Part shown: piece after piece, positions 45,358 through 56,159 of the stretch
Position numbering within the stretch: position 1 is the stretch's first letter
Layout: each line of letters opens with the position of its first letter
Assembly: GCA_010094025.1 (NCBI GenBank)
Contig: ML991827.1
Span: 62,001-126,000 of the forward strand
Length of the DNA: 64,000 nt
Origin: Viridothelium virens
Lineage: Eukaryota; Ascomycota; Dothideomycetes; Trypetheliales; Trypetheliaceae
Reading direction: 5' to 3'
The notes under the pieces: model-generated
Database searches by the model: none
Told to the model about the DNA's origin: nothing
What the model saw: only the letters and a program-made list of their open reading frames with translations
Made by a program: the position numbers and the translations under genes

Positions 45358-48094
45358 TCACCTCCCCTTGATTTGTTGCGCGGTCTGCGCAAGCTCTAAT
45401 ACATCAGCAAGCGGAACTTCATTATCCAGATTCAACCTGCCAAAGATGCCACAGCCCATGCCCAAATATGATATGCTCTTTGACGGATTGTTGCTACTCG
45501 CTCCGTCTAAGAATGTTATGCAAAAAGACACCGAGATCATTTCAAGAAATTTGCTGTAAGTCGAATTCTCAATTACTTGCCATAACGTATGTTGAGAGGG
45601 CATGCACGTACTTGTCAAGTATATCCAGAGACGAGATCTGGTACGCAATTGCTAGAACATCTTGCGCAGAATTGACGCATAGTTCCCGGCTCCTCCTGCG
45701 ATAATCTTCCGAGATCCTGCCAGCGGACTGGCTACCTGCCCACGGAAAATAGATCATGAAGATGGCCTCATGGTATTGTCTGAACATAGTCAATGCCATC
45801 TCGCGTATCTGAAGGTCATCCAAGGTTCTCCGCATATCCAGTTTGTGTATATCCTGCAAAGGATGAGGTAGCCGACTTTTCCAGTTTTCCAACAGCTTGT
45901 AGACCACGTCTAGTTTCTGCTCGCGTTCCATTAGTGACTGGCGGAGAGCCTGTTGATTGTAGAGCATCTTAGCTGCGGAGCTAAGGACAGTGGCATACAG
46001 ACACTGTGCTCGAAACCAATCTGTAGCTTCTCCAGCCTGTGGTGGAGCCTGGTCAATCCAATCATGGTCAAGCGCCTGTTCTCTACTGTCAGAAACTCCC
46101 TGTTGCAAGGGATCGTTAGTTGTCTCTTACTGGAGAGATTCCGCGTCGTAGAGAATAGGGAACTTCGATAAAGTACAGAAACCATAGGCTTCTCCTTGCA
46201 AGATCTTGATCTTTGCTGTTTGAATTCTCACTGTGCATCAGATCGTGGTTCTCGAGTTTCATAGACCGAGCACAGCTGATAGCCCCCGTCAAGAGTTCAG
46301 AGTACATGGTTTCATCGATCTGCTCCGCCACAGTCGTCTAAATTGTGGATTAATTATGACGCATATCATTCAAAAAGTTTCGGGTCCACTGACCATCGCC
46401 AAGATAGTCTATCCAAATGAGCATTCGCCAAATTGAACGCTGGAAGGATTGACTTGCCTGTAGTTTCAAAAGCGTGTCAGGAGAATGTAGAACGCTGCCA
46501 CGAGAACGTAATGCGGATTTCGAATAAGAAAGGGCTTTTGCCCTCTCCTCAAGGCTAATGAAGCGTTGTGAGGCTGTGATACAGGCTTGATACCCGAATG
46601 CCATGGCAGAGTCAATCAAGGCTGTTAGCATTGAGCCCCCTTGAGACCGATCTCGGGCCTCTTTGATACAGGCATCGAGATGTGACCTTGTCAGGAAATT
46701 TGAGATCCTATGTTCGCGGTTAGTGCAGCAAAACTAAAAGAGGTGCACATTACCCTAGTGGCTGTTGAAAGCATGCTGTTAAAGTCAGACAACGTTATCC
46801 AGTTAGTTAGTTGTGGTAGAATGGGTAAGGCACGAACCGGCTTTGCAGCTTTCCATCAGGGCTGCATCATTCCAATACCAGGTGCTCTGGCTATCATGGC
46901 ATTGCCTATCACTGCGATCTGCCCGCAATAGCTGAGCGTCCACAAGCGAGATGCTTTTAAAATTTCGATCAATCTCATCTTGTTTGGTGCGGCTTATACC
47001 CTCGAGTCTCCGATCCTGTGTCGAGAATATTGCCTTGAGAGAGAAGTTGATACTTGGCACGGGGTCTTCGTTATTGGATGATCAATAAATTGTCCTTGCA
47101 GCTTGAGAAAAAGTTCCTCACCTAGAAAGTTTTTCATCGGCATCTCCTACTTTGCATTAGTATACTTGAAAGCTGTCATGTAAGCCTCAAAACATGGAAT
47201 CAGCACTGACTTTCTCATTCAGACTTAGATACTCAATCAATTCCGCCGATGATCCTGTAGAATCAAGGCATTGGGCTGATTGATGATAGAAATGAGATGC
47301 ATCTAGCTCGGTTAGTGCGTTCGGACTTGCGCCCGTTGATAAATCATTTCTCTCGGCTGTAAACGGCATATCAAAATCAAGTTGCCAGTCAGTCTCCGAG
47401 GTAAATAGCGGCCAAGAGAATGCATTGCAGTCCTGTACGTTGCTTCTATCCGCTGTTTGTGAGGGCGCAGATATGTTTTGAAGATTGTCCTGACCTATGT
47501 CTAAAACCCAAGGACCATCATTCTCATTCTTGTCAGGTAAAGCCGGCACCATATGATCATCATTCGGAACTGAGGTCCCTGCTTGCAGATTGTTATAAGG
47601 CCGGTTTGTCAAAGGGTTGGCTACTCCGGTTGACGAGAGAGTCGAAAGTGGCGATAGCTCTGCGACACTTGACACATCGACAAGGGCCTTGGTTGGACTG
47701 TCGCGTATCTCGTCAATCTGGAATTGGACCTCTGGGTACTTCTCCGACACCGATCCTGCAGGTTTCTTCAAGGCTTGTCGTTTCTTCGGGAGCGTATATT
47801 GACACTCGTGGTCGTGTCTCTAGTTATTCTAATTAGTCATGAAGATCATGCCAACAGGCCTCTTACTTACTCGGCAATTTGAACAAGGTGTTGCACCGTC
47901 GCCTTTGTAGCATCAAAAGTCAACTCATTGATCCACAGCCAGCGCCAATGGTACTCACAACGAATCTTCTTCAGCTTGCACATCCGACAGGCCCCTCGCC
48001 GGCGTGATCTCCATCTTTTGTTAATATTTGAAGGTGAAGAGCGGATTTCCTCGTTCGTATTGGGAGATGTTTGCGTCGGCGCGGATGTTGGCAT
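45358..48094 (-). CDS. Zn2Cys6 transcription factor, nine exons
   Basis: Exons 48094-47959, 47902-47871, 47819-47211, 47146-47122, 47065-46834, 46707-46458, 46337-46131, 46099-45612 and 45553-45358 join in frame to 724 aa. The zinc cluster is assembled from the first three exons: Cys 36, 39, 46, 52, 55 and 62 (C-x2-C-x6-C-x5-C-x2-C-x6-C) with basic KRWRSRRR before it. The middle homology region spans SINFSLKAIFSTQDRRLEGI, HLDACIKEARDRSQGGSMLTALIDSAMAFGY, LLTGAISCARSMKL, ARRSLWFLYFIEVPYSLRRGISP. The C-terminal part has KLLENWKSRLPHPLQDI and FRQYHEAIFMIYFPW. The sixth intron is best read with a GC donor (CAG/GCAAGT). The 25-nt fourth exon and the donor of intron 5 (GTGCCT) are the least certain parts. 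Target genes are unknown. Confidence 0.85.
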
Positions 48095-51000
48095 AGTACC
48101 ATCACTCAGTCTCCCCAGATATTTCGGGAAGGCAGAATTAGCTGTAAAGCTGGTATATCAACAACTGTTCCCTGCATGAACATTAAAGTTTTGTAGATCA
48201 CATATATAAAGGCTACACAGCGTATATTATTAAGAGCGGAAAGCAAAAGGCGAGGTACGTGGGGAGATGCATATTGACAAGACCCTTCATGCCTGTAGAG
48301 CGAATCGTTCCGCGATTCGCCGGAGGATCAGGACGACAGAGTAAAGTGGGATTTAGCAACGGGCTAACAATGCAGCACGGGTCGTCTGGAAGTACCGCCT
48401 ACTTGTTCGGGCTATGTGCCTCTTGGGTTAGGGTACGAAACGTATGAGCAAAGGGAATGATCAGAGCACCCTATCCACGATAACGGTCCGCGATGAGACA
48501 GGTAGCACCCCGGCGTCGAGAAGCGGCCCAACAGCGCACAGTTAGGGATGTTCGTCGATCTCCTCGGTAGATGGTGTAGGCGCGAGCGGGCCGGAAAGGC
48601 GACCAGGAATGAACGTCGAAAGCGGCTGCACGATAAGGTTAGTACTCTGCGGTACGGAGTACGATATCAGGGTTCCCGCGTGCCGCCCTCAACATTCGTG
48701 GCTTTGTTTACGGTGGGCTGAAAAATGCAAAGCGGCGGCGAATCTGCAGGCGTGAGGCCACGTACGGCATAATCGCATATCCATTGCAGCTTTGGCCTAC
48801 AGAACGAAATAAGAAATACCTGTGGCTCGCACTACCTTTGCTATGCGATAGGAAGCACTCTGACTATGCGCTCAAACTCGTTGCCTCGTTCTTTGATGAA
48901 CAGCACAGCATCTGAGAGTCTGATGATTGTGAGGAGCATGTTGAGTACTCTGCTGGGCGACTCCCAATCGACTTTAGAACGTTGACATTGAACGAGGAAA
49001 ATCGGTGCAACTTTCCTAGACTTTAGACTCCTCCGGGCTCTCAGAAAGCCTCAAGCGCAGGCTTGGCTCGGCTGGGTAAGATTACCCGAGGGTGGCGGAA
49101 TCGTCGCACGGAAACAGACTCCGAACATCTTCGGTGCCTTGGAAGAAGCTGGTCAAGTGGCGCTCCGTGGTGCTGATGTGGACGTGTGGCCTGTGCACCT
49201 GGCTTCGCGAAATACACAAAACACACCAATGAACATTGCGCATCCTCAGGCCTCTACATCATCGACTTGTCAGACAAAATTGTGGATGATTTGCTTCCTA
49301 CATGTCGGCACTCATGTATGCGCGGCACCGAATTCGGCTGCAGGAGGCTGCTGTCAGCACAGGGCCCGTTAATAGCAACACGTGCTCTTTGGATAGCTAA
49401 TGCGTCACCGCGTTATCAATTCCCCTAAGAGTCGAGCTGCTGTGACGCGACTTAATCCCGCCTGTTCTCGAGGTTCTCAGACCCGCATTTGTGTACCACA
49501 TTGGATCGTCGATATTGTTCCCTGCGAGGCTTTTGGACTTGGACGTTGGCTTCCATGCGCTGTGCGCAACTGTTGGTTCTCTTGGCAGTGCCGTAATCGC
49601 AACGCTTTTCGATGCCTCTTTCTGTTGTTTCGTCATCCTGTTATTGATATTCAGGCGAGGAGATACTACCAAACCAAGTATTCGAGACATGATTCGGTCA
49701 AAACCATGGTATGCTCTACAATTGTCTCACTCGATAGTATACAGCCTCACAGCTTTTCACTAAATACAGATTTCATCGTTCCCTCTAGTTGAAGAAACAA
49801 AAGATGATTAGTTCGATATCTTGCGACTGATTCTGGATGAGGCTTTTATTCTATCCGATCAGAAAACCACCCTCCAACTACTTGGAAACTTCTGATATCC
49901 TATATACTTAACAAATGACTGCTGCTAAAGTCCCTGAGTCCTTGACTCAGCTAGCTTCACGTATGACTAGGCGCATGTATCCTCATCGATCGCACCATAC
50001 GCAGGTGCCCCATCAGCCTCTCACTCATCGCCATGCTAGAATCCAAAATATGGGTAGGGAGCCAATCACGCGATCTGGTCATTCTGTGTTTCGGCTGAGG
50101 ATACAGAATCAGAAATCGGTTGTTGGAATCTTGAGACTGGAAATGAAACTCCGTAAAATCGAGATCAGACGAGAAGCAGAATCATTGCGTATAGAGTGAT
50201 GGTACCTTCTGTCTGGGAATGATTTCATTATGCGAATGCCTCATTTACTTCCCCCTTTACAAATCTGGTTCAACTATTATCTGTCTGGGTGTCGTCTACG
50301 GGCTAGATTATAGATAGATACCGGCTGAGTGGGCTGAGAGCGGTAATTATTGACCACAAATCTTAGCGGAGACTGATGTCACCGAACTCAACTCGAACAA
50401 TTCCTGATCAATTCCACAGTGCAGTTGATCTTTTACTTCTATCTTGTCTGGCCTCTATATTTTCTGTCTAAATACATGTAACGTCCCTAATTGATACCAG
50501 GTCCCTGTTCGTGAGGCGGTTCCATGAGAGCTTCGAAGTACGTTGAGGAACTGTGGTGCTACGATTGCCCTAGTGCAGAACCTCAAAACATAGAGTAAGT
50601 ATTATTAGCAATAACGTAGTATACTCGCCATGACTGACTTTTTGAAACCTCTCCGCGGTCCTAATATTCAGGTCAACAAACTCCTATTGTTCGCGATAAT
50701 CCGAATACTTGTATGCTAGATTTAAGAATTGTTTCTCCATCATCCTATCAACCTTACGGCTCTAGCATTAGGTAGCTTTCCGAGAAACCCATCAGAAGTC
50801 ATACACTATCACACTACTCCGCAAGGGGATACATTGTGCTGCTACTTTCATCGTCGTAGAACAAAGTTGTCATCATGAATCGCTTTCACAGTAAGTGTTT
50901 TGACTTTGTTCTCCGACCTTCCGGTCTTTGGTTCTGTAGTCTCGTACCGTATATGAAGTTCCACCGTTTAGATAATACGCATCAATAAGACTTAACGACT

Positions 51001-52163
51001 CATTGTCTGAGGCAGAGGAAGTTTCATTGCCATTCGTTACAGCTAGTTGCATCAGTCTCCGCTGTCTCATCTGGTAAGCGGTTGGATACTACAGACCAGA
51101 ATTGCGCCTGATTGAAGGCTGTTCTTGATAAACCATTTGTATCAATGTCGCACATTAACGTAATACATGGGACTCATGACAAACCGGCCGTCGTAGATTT
51201 AATCGAGGCTAAGAGCTCTGCGTTGGAGGACGAGCGCTTGAGGACGAAAAGATTGGATTTGTAAGACTTAGTCAATGCGTTTAGGGCCGATATTCCAAGA
51301 GATCCAGAGGCCTGCGCGACAATATTACTTCGTAATGGCTTCCTGGAGACACTTCTTACCAACGACGACCAAGGTACCACTGCCACGTTTACCTCTTATA
51401 ACTTCCGAACTCAAGAACGGACAGGTTTTCCAGATCTACCTGCTCCTTGGACTTATGCCGACGAGTGCAACTATGACTGCACGTTCTACATCCTCGGCGG
51501 ACGACTATCTGGACATTACATGGCGGTAGATACGGCCTTATGCATATTGTCCATTTCCAGAGCTGGTCTGCTGACTTCTGTCCTATATCAAATGGCTACA
51601 CTGCTTGCCCTGCCGTGATTGCTGGGTCCTAGATGTTTACTCCATGTGGAAGGGTAATCACGAGGCCTCTATTGACGTTTGACCTCAAATGTAGACTTAT
51701 AAAGCCGACAGGAACACTTGAGTTGTCTACAAGAACATAGCTATTCATGTCCATGGAACTGCCACTGCAGCTTTTCATGGTCAAATGAGTATTCCTGGTG
51801 AAGAAGTCAAGATGGGTCATGACGTGACCCAGCACAATTAATCCAGACATTTACGCCGTACAGAGGGAGGCGACCTTAGGGATAATCTCTTCGGATCACG
51901 CCTGTCAGATCGGACCTGGTTATTCTAGATGAAAATTGCGCTGCATCTATAATCAAGATCGGGCAACGGAAGGCGTATTAATACACCGATTTTGATGAAA
52001 AATCTATTCATAGGAGCTTAAGTTCCCTTGAGAAAAAAAAGGTGGGGAAAGGAAAGCCTCAAAGATACGAGAAAAGCTGCAATGCCAAATTTCTATGCAT
52101 CAGATACCATATAACCCTAGAAATCTGTTGACATCCTTACAAGTATTTATACATGATAGCAAA
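48095..52163. other. Long gene-poor gap (4.1 kb)
   Basis: No firm gene. A 94-codon ATG-led frame at 49915-50199 has no recognisable feature. One candidate small gene is listed at 51145-51618. The left part holds the promoter of the nine-exon regulator; the right part the 3' end of the monooxygenase gene. Confidence 0.45.
51145..51618 (+). CDS. Candidate small gene or relic, unknown product
   Basis: A frame led by ATG 51145 (MSHINVIHGTHDKPAVVDLI) is open to a TGA at 51616-51618 except for one TAA. That TAA lies within a 24-base segment (51261-51284) that begins GTAAGA and ends TTTAG, like an intron but far shorter than fungal introns usually are. Without this segment the product would be 149 aa, continuing LADIPRDPEACATILL and TFTSYNFRTQERTGFPDL. 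The amino-acid composition looks protein-like, with Cys residues near TYADECNYDCTF. It has no signal peptide. It could equally be a decayed gene with a single stop. I do not recognise the family. Confidence 0.28.
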
Positions 52164-54149
52164 CTAGCTTCTTTCAAGAGCAAAACCGCCGAAAAACTTA
52201 CCGATGCTTGCATGGTTCTCGATATGGCTGATCAGAGAGATATCTGCAGCGAATCAGTACCTGTAAAAGTGCTGTGGGATGTAATCCTTACATTGGTCTG
52301 GTCGGACAATAGCGATTGCACCTTCCTCGGGATTTATTCCATAGAAGTCATACGCATGTCCATGACCACTGTGATAGCTTTCGTCATCAATGTAAATCTT
52401 GTGCAAATCTAGACATGTCGTTAGCAGGATTCACAGATGATTGCATTAAGTACTACCTCTCATTCGCCATTGGCCAGTCACTGGGTAGAAACACTCTGGT
52501 ATTTGCTCCTGATTTACCTTCAATCGTTCACCAAAGAGGATCAGAACGACTTCGATGAAGCTATCGATGTCCGATCCGGGAGGTAGATATTTCTTGATTG
52601 GACCGCTGTCTGAAAAGAGGTATTCCCCAAGCTGTTACATTAGTACCTCGATTCACCAATATGAAGCATAATTTACCTGATTCAACTTTTTGGAGGCTGC
52701 ATCCTGACGGATATCTCCCGCGAAAACCATGATCCTCCAACGTCCGTCCGAAGGCAGCGCTGAGACCAATTGCATCGGTTTAGCATCGCAGAATCGCACC
52801 ACCTGCGCGCCCTGGAGTCGCATTCCAACTACAATGTTCGTTGCCAGTTTCTGATCGCTTTCCCTTGCACGCGTTATTGGGGAATCATCATAAGTGATCG
52901 TCAGTCCGGCTGTAAAAGCACTCGCTTTGACCCAGATCTCGCTGAAATCAAATTTTCCGTTGGCAGTGACAGCGCCACCAGTGTCTTTGCTCAGTGAAGA
53001 CAATTGTTTTGCCCATACTTTGTCCCAGTTTACCAAGATATCAGCTACCTTCTCTCGCTCGATATTGTAGGTCTTCAGTATGTCCGGTCCGGTTTGTCCC
53101 TTCAGAATCGAAGCAAGTTTCCATCCAATATTGTATCCATCCTGCAAACTAATATTCATGCCTTGGCCTGCCTTGGGAGAATGTGTGTGACATGCATCTC
53201 CTGCCAGAAAAACACGATCTGCTTTTGAGAAGTGGTCTGCAAGGCGTTGGCCTATCGAATAAGCTGACCACCAAGATACACCAGCGAAATCAAGCTTATA
53301 CGGGGTGAAGATCTGACGTGCTGTAGCTTGTAAGTCCTCGAGCTTCACATCTTTTGCCACTGTCCCCGACGGAAGTTCTACGTAGATTCGAGCCATAGAT
53401 CCTCCTTCTCGAGGTACAATGATACTGCTGCCTGTCTCGGACTGCAATATGACTTGTTTTCTGATATCTGGAAAATTCGTCTGTGGAAAGACGTCCATGA
53501 CCCCCCAGATCGAGTCGGAAATATCTCCAGTCATATTAAAACCAAGTGATCTTCTAACAGTACTGTGTGCGCCATCACAGCCCTGGAGCGAGTTACTCAA
53601 GCGTTCTGGTTCCAGAAGCATGAAGAGACATACCATGGCATATTTTGCCTCGAATTTCTCCTCTTTTCCATCTTTCTCTGTCGATACAGTTACTGGATAC
53701 GCATTCGCATCTTTCGCTCTCTTTTCATCAATCTTTACATCTAAAACTTTGTACCCATAATCTACACCCTGTCCATTGAACCTCTTCATAGCCTCCGACA
53801 TCATCCCATGAAACTTTGCCTGGCTCAAGATAACACGGGGTAAGTGTGACAGCCCTGGCATCGTAGCTGGCGCGCTTCTCGTCCTTACGATACCCCCTCC
53901 TCTTTCATCGGCGTTCCAAAAGGTCACTTCAACGTTATGGCAGCCTTCTCTTAGCAAGTCCTCAACCAGACCAAAACTTTCACAGATTTCCACAGTCCGG
54001 CATTGAAGGCCATCTGCTTGTCCAATTTCCAGTGGTCCAGGACGGGAATCAACAATTTTGCAACGGATGCCACATCGTGCTAGCCAGGTGGCAGCTGCGA
54101 AGCCGGCGGACCCGCTACCACAGATGAAGACGTCGACTTTGTTGGCCAT
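52164..54149 (-). CDS. FAD-dependent aromatic monooxygenase (phenol 2-monooxygenase type)
   Basis: Five exons (54149-53634, 53582-52677, 52631-52457, 52408-52292, 52243-52164) encode 597 aa. The FAD Rossmann motif is VFICGSGSAGFAAATWLA (Gly 11, 13, 16). The substrate and FAD domain shows LQCRTVEICESFGL, GCDGAHSTVRRSLG (restored by removing a 51-bp in-frame intron) and DRVFLAGDACHTHSPKAGQGMN, the GD motif that binds FAD ribose. The three small 3' exons add the thioredoxin-like C-terminal domain: LYIDDESYH-type IYIDDESYHSGHGHAYDFYGI, IAIVRPDQYISLISHIENH and a final IGKFFGGFALERS. Without these exons the protein would stop prematurely after KKLNQ. The enzyme should hydroxylate a phenolic substrate using NADPH and O2, probably cytosolic. 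No adjacent pathway genes are seen. Confidence 0.92.
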
Positions 54150-56159
54150 CTTTGCGTGGGTGACGTTTCAAATGAAGCTTTAGTGCAAGGCCTAGTAGAA
54201 CCGAAATATGAGTGCGATTATTCTGGAGGTCATGTCCCACCCAAGGTACGAGAATTTACGCAATTCTCCATCTCGGAGCAATTGTGTTTTTTTTGCTTCC
54301 TCGGCAGTATGTCGGAGGTAAAACATCTCGGATATTCGAGGTCATTTTGTACCCGATTGGCTTGGACATTGGAGGGTAATGGGTATTCGATTGGCATGGA
54401 CTATTACGGAAGATGACGAAGATACTACTTGAAAGCGAGTCGAGCGTTGCTGCATTGCGGCAGAGCTGCCGTTGCGGACCGGTCTTCGGATCAAGCAGAG
54501 CTTATCTCCTTGCCGAGCACTGAATTCCTGCCAAAAAACTACAGTTATACCCTGGTTCTCATCTGTTAAGGATGACGTCGGCGCGCAGTATCAGATTTTG
54601 TTTATTCAGTTACGTCATTCAGCTTACTCGGTTAATACTGTTAAAAGAAGTGAAACTAGGAAAGCTCCATGGATTGCATCTGAAATAGTACCTTCCCGGA
54701 TTGTCTTGAGCGACGCAGAGTATTGTCTAAAAGGACTTGAAAGTCGCAATACGATGTTTTGTGATGAACGATAGCAAGATGATAAGATTTTCCAGCGATG
54801 ATTTGCTGACTTGAATTCTTTCAGAGTGTAGCGTACCTTAATCTCCTTTGCGTGTGTTCCTGATGTCCAGGTTTGGCAAGGCTGAAAGGTTGAGATCCGT
54901 CCACGAGCGAGATATCCGAGTTTCCGAGGGAAGATTTTTTCCCCCCACTTCTCCTTTTCTTTTCCTTCCCCCTTTCCGGATTCGCTATGCTATCGCCGTA
55001 CCTGCCGACTTCCCGAATCCGTAAAGATGTTTGGGAAATTCTGACAACCAAGAATCAAGATGAGTGTTATCCACACTAGAGGCGATCTTAACACAACCTG
55101 TATAATAGCGCTCTCGTATTACGGTAGCACACAAAGGTGGCAGCATGAGGTTGAGAGAATATATGACTTCGCGAGAAACCCATAGGATCTTCACCAACAT
55201 CATCGCGACGTGCAAAGCAATACATCGTTTCATACCATCTGGCGTCTTGCAACTTAGATCTAGCTTGAACCTTTCATAGACTCTGAATTTCCCAAGTGAA
55301 AGATCAATAATCTTACCGTGGAGTACACAAACCTGATCGACGCTGTCTTGCGATATAAGCTCTTGATCTGGTAGAAACCATGATCAAGCGAAGCTGCAAT
55401 CCTACAGCCCGGGTTGAGGCGGTATGAAATCATGTTGCTTGCGAAGTTGCGATACGATACCCGAGTGAGCTGCAAGGAACTCTATCTCCAGACTTTGATT
55501 GGGTGCGTCGAACAGCCGTATGAGGTAGCCAATAACGTAACTAGGTACGTATAGAACGTTGATATTTCGGTGATCCCAAATGCTGGCTGGACATTGAGCA
55601 GTGCAGTTCTAGATGAAGTAATTGTTGGATTATCACGTTGTATACCGAGGATCACGCTCGTCAGTCTGCAGATACGACGTATGCTTCCCTAATGCTAGAA
55701 GGAGGTTCGCTCAGGAGCAAAGCTGATGGAGCTTTACTGGAGGGAGGGGTGCAATGTGTTTCGAGTATTTTTGGCCCTGATCCCAACCCTTGAGCTGAAA
55801 TATGCACTAATCCGGAAAGAGGAGTAGCGCCGTCAGGAGCTGCTTCAGCCTTGCGCCAAGGCTGTCATCGATTTTCGCCTCAATTCTGCTGCGCACAACA
55901 CAGGCTACGATGGCTATTAGTCAGAGGTTGGCATCGAACATGCGAAGACGAAAGACGCACGTTCTGCTGCCCGTCATTTCAAGTCTATACATCTGCGAGA
56001 CACCTGCACTTGCAGACCCTGAAGCGACAACCAGCAGCGACCCAGTGATTGAAGCAGGCTAAGAAGGAATACGCAGCCTTGCTTACACCCGTTGCGATGC
56101 TTATCCAATCTCTTTGAATCATCTTGGAGTTCTAGAGTCTATCTTCATGTCTTTTGAGC
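54150..56159. other. Divergent spacer, no gene seen
   Basis: About 2 kb between the monooxygenase start and the NLR start. Frames are short, and none shows a domain. An A/G-purine run on the minus strand (near 54935-54965) is low complexity. The NLR promoter should lie at its right end; no specific element was recognised. Confidence 0.45.

Noticed and set aside
49015-49372. Plus-strand frame open for about 120 codons
   Set aside because: No recognisable protein features and no supported start; probably chance.
49915-50199. ATG-led 94-codon frame
   Set aside because: Good start context but no domain, signal peptide or homologous look; basic and low-information sequence.
53583-53633. Seventeen extra residues in the FAD monooxygenase
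   Set aside because: The 51-bp segment has GT...AG borders and a GAGTAAC branch-like site, and its removal restores the family sequence KYAM/GCDGAHS; it is an in-frame intron.
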